A stretch of DNA of 64,000 nt from Sialis fuliginosa. Taxonomy: Eukaryota > Arthropoda > Insecta > Megaloptera > Sialidae. A program made the position numbers and the translations under genes. The stretch is taken from positions 9,612,501-9,676,500 of the forward strand of contig OY540822.1 of assembly GCA_961205875.1 (NCBI GenBank), given 5' to 3'. Within the stretch, counting starts at the first letter, position 1, and the number at the start of each line of letters is the position of its first letter. The notes below the pieces were generated by a model that saw only the letters and a program-made list of their open reading frames with translations, had not been told where the DNA came from and searched no databases. Of this stretch, positions 59,727-64,000 are shown one piece after another.

Positions 59727-60212
59727 GTATATAAAGACAAGGTAGTCTCATCAGCTCCTTGACCAATCAACATTAGCGCGGGAATTGACGTCACCACTAA
59801 TGTTAGAAATGTATAATAGAATACCAATTATAAAAAATTATTCTTATTTTCGTATTTTTTGATATTTTAATAACACATATAATTAATGAAGTACAAATTC
59901 GACGTTGCGAAATTATAAAAAGCTGTTAGAATCACAGAACGTATTGCCAACTTAAGAATAGTAAAAATGATACTTCCCGAATAGACCAAACTTTTTTTAT
60001 GATTTTGCAATGTCGAATTTGTACTTCTTTGATTGTATGTGTTGTTAAAATATCAAAAAATACGAAAACAAGAATAAATATAGGAATTTTTTTGTAATTG
60101 ATATTCTATTATACATTTATAGCATTTGAATACATCCCCCAAGTGACGTCAATTCCCGCGCGGCCGCTGATTGGTCAAGGAGCTGATGAGACTACCTTGT
60201 CTTTATATATAC
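59727..60212. mobile_element. Foldback element with TATATAAAGACAAGG ends
   Basis: TATATAAAGACAAGGTAGTC, TCATCAGCTCCTTGACCAAT and GGGAATTGACGTCAC on the left are inverted on the right (GTGACGTCAATTCCC, ATTGGTCAAGGAGCTGATGA, ending CCTTGTCTTTATATA). Pairing extends for most of each half. Both arms hold a TGACGTCA palindrome. Confidence 0.8.
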
Positions 60213-60894
60213 CTTGGTACTCATATATATTTGTGCGATTAAATTATTATATAATCTATTGAAAAGTGTATAAGTAAATTTTGTAGCAATAAATATTCGA
60301 TATTCCGAATTTTAGTATTTAAATATGTTAAACTTGATATAAAATTAATTAATGAACTGGACGTATATTTGTGTTTTTATTTAAAATCATGTAACTATAT
60401 AAGCTCCGCCCTTGAAAAAAATAACCGATGATATTTTTGAATCTGTTGTAAGCGATTCTGACCTTTAGGATGGCAGACGACTTCTGAAGCCCATAGTACA
60501 ACAAATAGGGTGGAAGTTACAAACTCGACATGAAAAATTTAATTTGTATGTTGCATACATATTAATCACTATCTATCTACATAAATTCATATTTTAATTA
60601 TGTTCTAATTTATAACAATTAATGTCCCACTGCATTTTGAATCAATTAATATGACGTACATACTTCTTGTTTCGAGTACCTTTTATATTCGATTACAAAT
60701 AGCAATGCGAATTTGTAGCTTAATTATTGATATATGTAAAACAAGTAATAATCCACTCAAAATTACTGTCATTGTTGAATGCATTAAATTGAAATAGATA
60801 TCAATATTATTTAATTGAAAATTGTCAAAGAGTTTATTGAATTAAAAATCGTTTTTATTAGATTTTGATGTCGTTTTTGTATTTTCTGATTGAA

Positions 60895-61360
60895 ATACAG
60901 AACAAGCCTTGGGTTGGGGTGAGACCCTTTAGGTCCACACAATCAACTTCCCAACACGGTATGATTATAAATACTTGAATACTGATTATTTATGATTTCC
61001 ATATAGTTTATGTGAATATTTTTTTAATATGTGTATAACATTTTTTAATGGAATTGGTCAGAAATAAAATTCACCTTTGTTATGAATATTAGTTTTCTAA
61101 TATCCTATTGTCAATAATATAACACACATTTTTAGAGTAATTAATTTGACAATTTGAATTAAATTGCATTTGTTTTTATAATAGCTAATCTGACAATTTA
61201 AATTTGTTTCCAAGACAATATGAATTGTAGACTTATTTATTAGTATTTAAAATTCAAATTTTGAGGGTGGTTTTCGCCTTTCACCCCTTCTATGGCTGTT
61301 TAGGCACGTATAACAAAAAAAATACTTAAATACATTTTTTATTATTTGTAATGTAGAATA
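60895..61360 (+). repeat. Dispersed repeat (CAACTTCCCAAC family), copy 3
   Basis: AATCAACTTCCCAACACG and CACCCCTTCTATGGCTGTTT match 47690-48430; truncated before the GAAGTCAATAG part. Confidence 0.75.
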
Positions 61361-61369
61361 TTTAAAAAA

Positions 61370-61470
61370 AAATTTCACTACTAAAAATGTAAATTATCAG
61401 CGGAGCCTTGTGATTTTTTATAGCTGAAAAGGGGGTAGTGTGTCAAATAAGTTTGGGAACCTATGCTTAA
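61370..61470 (+). repeat. 100-bp repeat shared with a ptc intron
   Basis: CACTACTAAAAATGTAAATT, GGAGCCTTGTGATT and AAGTTTGGGAACC match 23363-23463. Confidence 0.7.
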
Positions 61471-61826
61471 AATCAATATTATAATTATTTGATTTCTATT
61501 CCTTTATCCCCCCAAAGATGATGTACCTGTACGGTTAAAACCAGGTGCATATATTTAAATCATTAATGTGACAATGGGACAAAGTGGATTGTTTTGTCTA
61601 ATAGCTAATTTCTTTATATGTTTATTTTATAAATGCGAGAAACAGGTGTTAATTTTTTTTAAACATTATTGTTTCTCACTTCAATTATCAATTACAACAT
61701 TACATGTAAAAACATTTCCTGAAAACGTATATCAGTAACGTTACTAAAAAAAAGCGTTTAGGTGGGTACTAAAAAATCGCAAATCATATATTAGGGTGGG
61801 CCAAATTGTATGGAAAGAAGTATGCA

Positions 61827-62334
61827 AAAGTGAAACAAGCTTGCAACTAAAAAACTAATTTGTTTATAGGAGAATTATAAAAACTGACATCATCATTAAA
61901 GGTTTGTTAAAGCGACCTGAAAATATGAATAGTCTAATAATAAGTGATTTCCCTGTTAGTCGATGTCAAAACGTGTGAATTAAATTTTAATTCTTTGCAC
62001 ATAACTTTCTGTATAGATCAGATATTAATTAAAGTTACAATTTCATATTGATATGCCACAAAGAAGATAAATCAAAGTTGCCTTTGTAGCTTTTCTTTTA
62101 ATTTTTTGAGAAATATTTTTCATTAGAGGCCTGTTTCACTTTTTCCCAAATTAGAGGTTAAAAATGAAACACACTTTTTTCATTTTTAAAGTCCGTGTTG
62201 TATCGTACAGTTCAAATGACGTAATGGTTATTCATAAGCGCATCTAGTAGAAAAAATTAAAGTATGAATTTGTATCGTTAACTGTCAAAAAACATGAAAG
62301 ATTTGTATTTTGTTTCACTTTTACCCCAGTTGAC
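61827..62334 (+). mobile_element. About 500-bp MITE, copy 2 (matches 701-1232)
   Basis: Ends AAAAGTGAAACAAGC and TTGTTTCACTTTT are inverted. The body aligns to 701-1232 with small indels. Confidence 0.75.
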
Positions 62335-62361
62335 CCTACATAGAATAAAACAAAGTCCCTC

Positions 62362-62604
62362 GTCACATCTGTCTGTTTGTCTGTGCACGATTTTCTCAGT
62401 AATTACTGAACGGATTTTATTCCGGTTTTCACTAATGGGTAGAGTGTTTCACGATGAAGGTTTAGGTGTATAATTTGTGGATATTTTATGTAATGAAGTC
62501 GGATAAAAACAATCGTCAGAGAGGTATCTTGTTTAATAATATGTTTAATTATTTATATATTAAATTTATAACACCGGGTAACACCGAGTCCAATGCGCTA
62601 GTTG
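62362..62604 (+). mobile_element. Helitron-like element, short complete copy
   Basis: Starts near GTCTGTTTGTCTGTGCACGA, contains ACGGATTTTATTCCGGTTTT, and ends ACCGGGTAACACCGAGTCCA followed by ATGCGCTAGT. About 243 bp. Confidence 0.55.
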
Positions 62605-62949
62605 AACTAGTTTGTTTCAAATTACGAAGGGTTGGACAATTTGAGGTACATATAATATATTACATGTAGTGGTCAATTAAATCCGTATCTAGTTTTTTGT
62701 GTACTTCAATTCTGAATAAAACGTTTGAGTACCTCTGAATTATAGAACTGCATTTATCTGTTTTTCTTTTCTTTTTACTTTGTATAAAATTAGAGATAAT
62801 TGTTGAATAAACAAACGATATTCTTTGTTCGCAATTTCATAATTTTGATAACAAGTCTTATATATTTTTATTTAATTTTTCAGAACTAACATGGAATATC
62901 ATTATTAGTAATTATAAAATTTAAATAATTAATACCTAGAATTATTTTG

Positions 62950-63400
62950 TTTTCTCGCAATATCGAAGATACGAGAAGCTTTGTGATCGTTTTAGAATGA
63001 GACAAAAAAAATTTCAAAATTTTCAATTGATCTTTCCGTTTCAGGTCAATACAAACACTTTTCGTTCCATGTCTGTCCCCTGAATCTTTGTCACACGCAT
63101 AACTCATGAACTACTGAACCGATATTAATGAAACTTGGTTGGATGGTTGGGTCCCATTTCAAAATCTTATGTAAGAGCGAGGGGTGATATCCCAAAATAT
63201 TTATTTTTTCAAGATATCTCAAGAACGACACATGTTACGTGAAAATTTTATAGAATCTTTTTTGTAGAGCATTCAATTTCCTATAATATAGGTCTACAAC
63301 GTTTGTTGTAAAATATTCCCTTACAAAGATTTATCTCAATTTGCTTTAAAAAATCATATTTTGTTTTTTGAAATTTATATTTAAATTTCATTTTGACGTT
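62950..63400 (-). repeat. Five-copy dispersed repeat, copy 5
   Basis: CGAGAAGCTTTGTGATCGTT, AACCGATATTAATGAAACTT and CGACACATGTTACGTGAAAA place it with 36181-36620 in the same orientation. Confidence 0.75.
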
Positions 63401-63657
63401 TGCATAAATTTAGATTTAGTTTGAAATTGTCAAAAAATTTAAAATATACGAATATATATTGGCTTATTTTTAATTTGTTCAATAATTAACTACTTTTGGC
63501 GAATTTAACACGAGGAGATTTTTTTTTAATAAGTATTTCTCGGTTTAGCTAAACGACAAAGCTATACATATGTATATGTTACATATAAATTCTTTTTGAG
63601 TTGATTTATACGTGTTATATGAAAAACACTAGCTTTATTATTCGATTTTCTTCACAG

Positions 63658-63803
63658 TTTGATGGTTACTGGTATACAATACAACAAAAGTGCATATATG
63701 TAAAACATCACATACTACCCCCAGTTATTGAAAAAGAAGAAAATCATTTATGTTTATACTCGCCAGAACGAGATAGACTTACAATCACGTCACCACGACC
63801 TTG
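63658..63803 (+). CDS. Possible internal exon of an unrecognised gene
   Basis: A pyrimidine-rich acceptor (TTCGATTTTCTTCACAG) ends at 63657 and GTAACA follows 63803. The 146 nt between are open and read FDGYWYTIQQKCIYVKHH and onward through PPVIEKEENHL and SPERDRLTITSPRP. The composition looks more protein-like than other ORFs in this half. I do not recognise a domain, codon use is AT-rich unlike the ptc exons, and no neighbouring exon is visible, so chance is a real alternative. Confidence 0.25.
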
Positions 63804-64000
63804 GTAACAAAAGTTATTTGTAATAATACAATGAACCCTGATAACCATATTTAAGTAAAGCATTTTTATTAAAATCATCCAAATTACCACTAGTTCGTTG
63901 ATTATTTTCTTGTGAATTAATTATTTCTAAAAATTAGGACACTAAAATATTGGTATGGAGAGCCATATGTTTTTAACATCTTATTGAATAATTTTTAATA

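Noticed and set aside
1..64000. Search for tRNA, rRNA, CRISPR or operon-like structures
   Set aside because: None seen; no tRNA T-loop context, no regularly spaced short repeats with unique spacers, and gene structure is eukaryotic.

Overview
The window is AT-rich eukaryotic DNA from an animal, most likely an insect. It holds one recognisable gene: most of a patched (ptc) orthologue, the Hedgehog receptor, on the + strand. Twelve coding exons between 17547 and 26546 join in frame through GT-AG introns into 1,156 codons plus a stop. The protein aligns to Drosophila Ptc from just before TM1 to the conserved C-terminal block TTKVTAT.NIKVEV. Only about the first 40 residues are missing; their exon(s) must lie upstream of position 1 or escaped detection. 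The species cannot be named. The repeat types (Helitron-like ends, CAG...CTG hAT MITEs, TATACAGG foldbacks) are common in insects.

Layout. 1-17546: no exon recognised, probably 5' intron of ptc or its 5' flank; it holds dispersed repeats, a TTAA-flanked piggyBac-like MITE, a 192-bp tandem array, a Helitron-like element and a hAT MITE with an 8-bp target-site duplication (TSD). 17547-26546: the ptc exons, with several introns carrying transposon insertions. 26547 to about 27360: 3' UTR with a 255-bp hAT MITE and an AATAAA signal at 27341. 27360-64000: about 36 kb with no convincing gene, filled by hAT MITEs with clean TSDs, long foldback elements, Helitron-like fragments and nested insertions; one possible exon of an unknown gene lies at 63658-63803.

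The ptc gene is the notable part. It is clearly Ptc by its loops, the DCFWEGS region and the tail. However, the intramembrane acidic positions treated as the ion-coupling site in Ptch1 are arginines here (R440 in TM4, R917 in TM10, numbered from the first visible residue). The TM2-TM3 loop is short, and the C-tail lacks the stretch that carries the PPxY motifs in Drosophila. The reading frame is intact throughout, so this looks like a diverged working protein and not a pseudogene. Family comparisons are from memory and were not computed.
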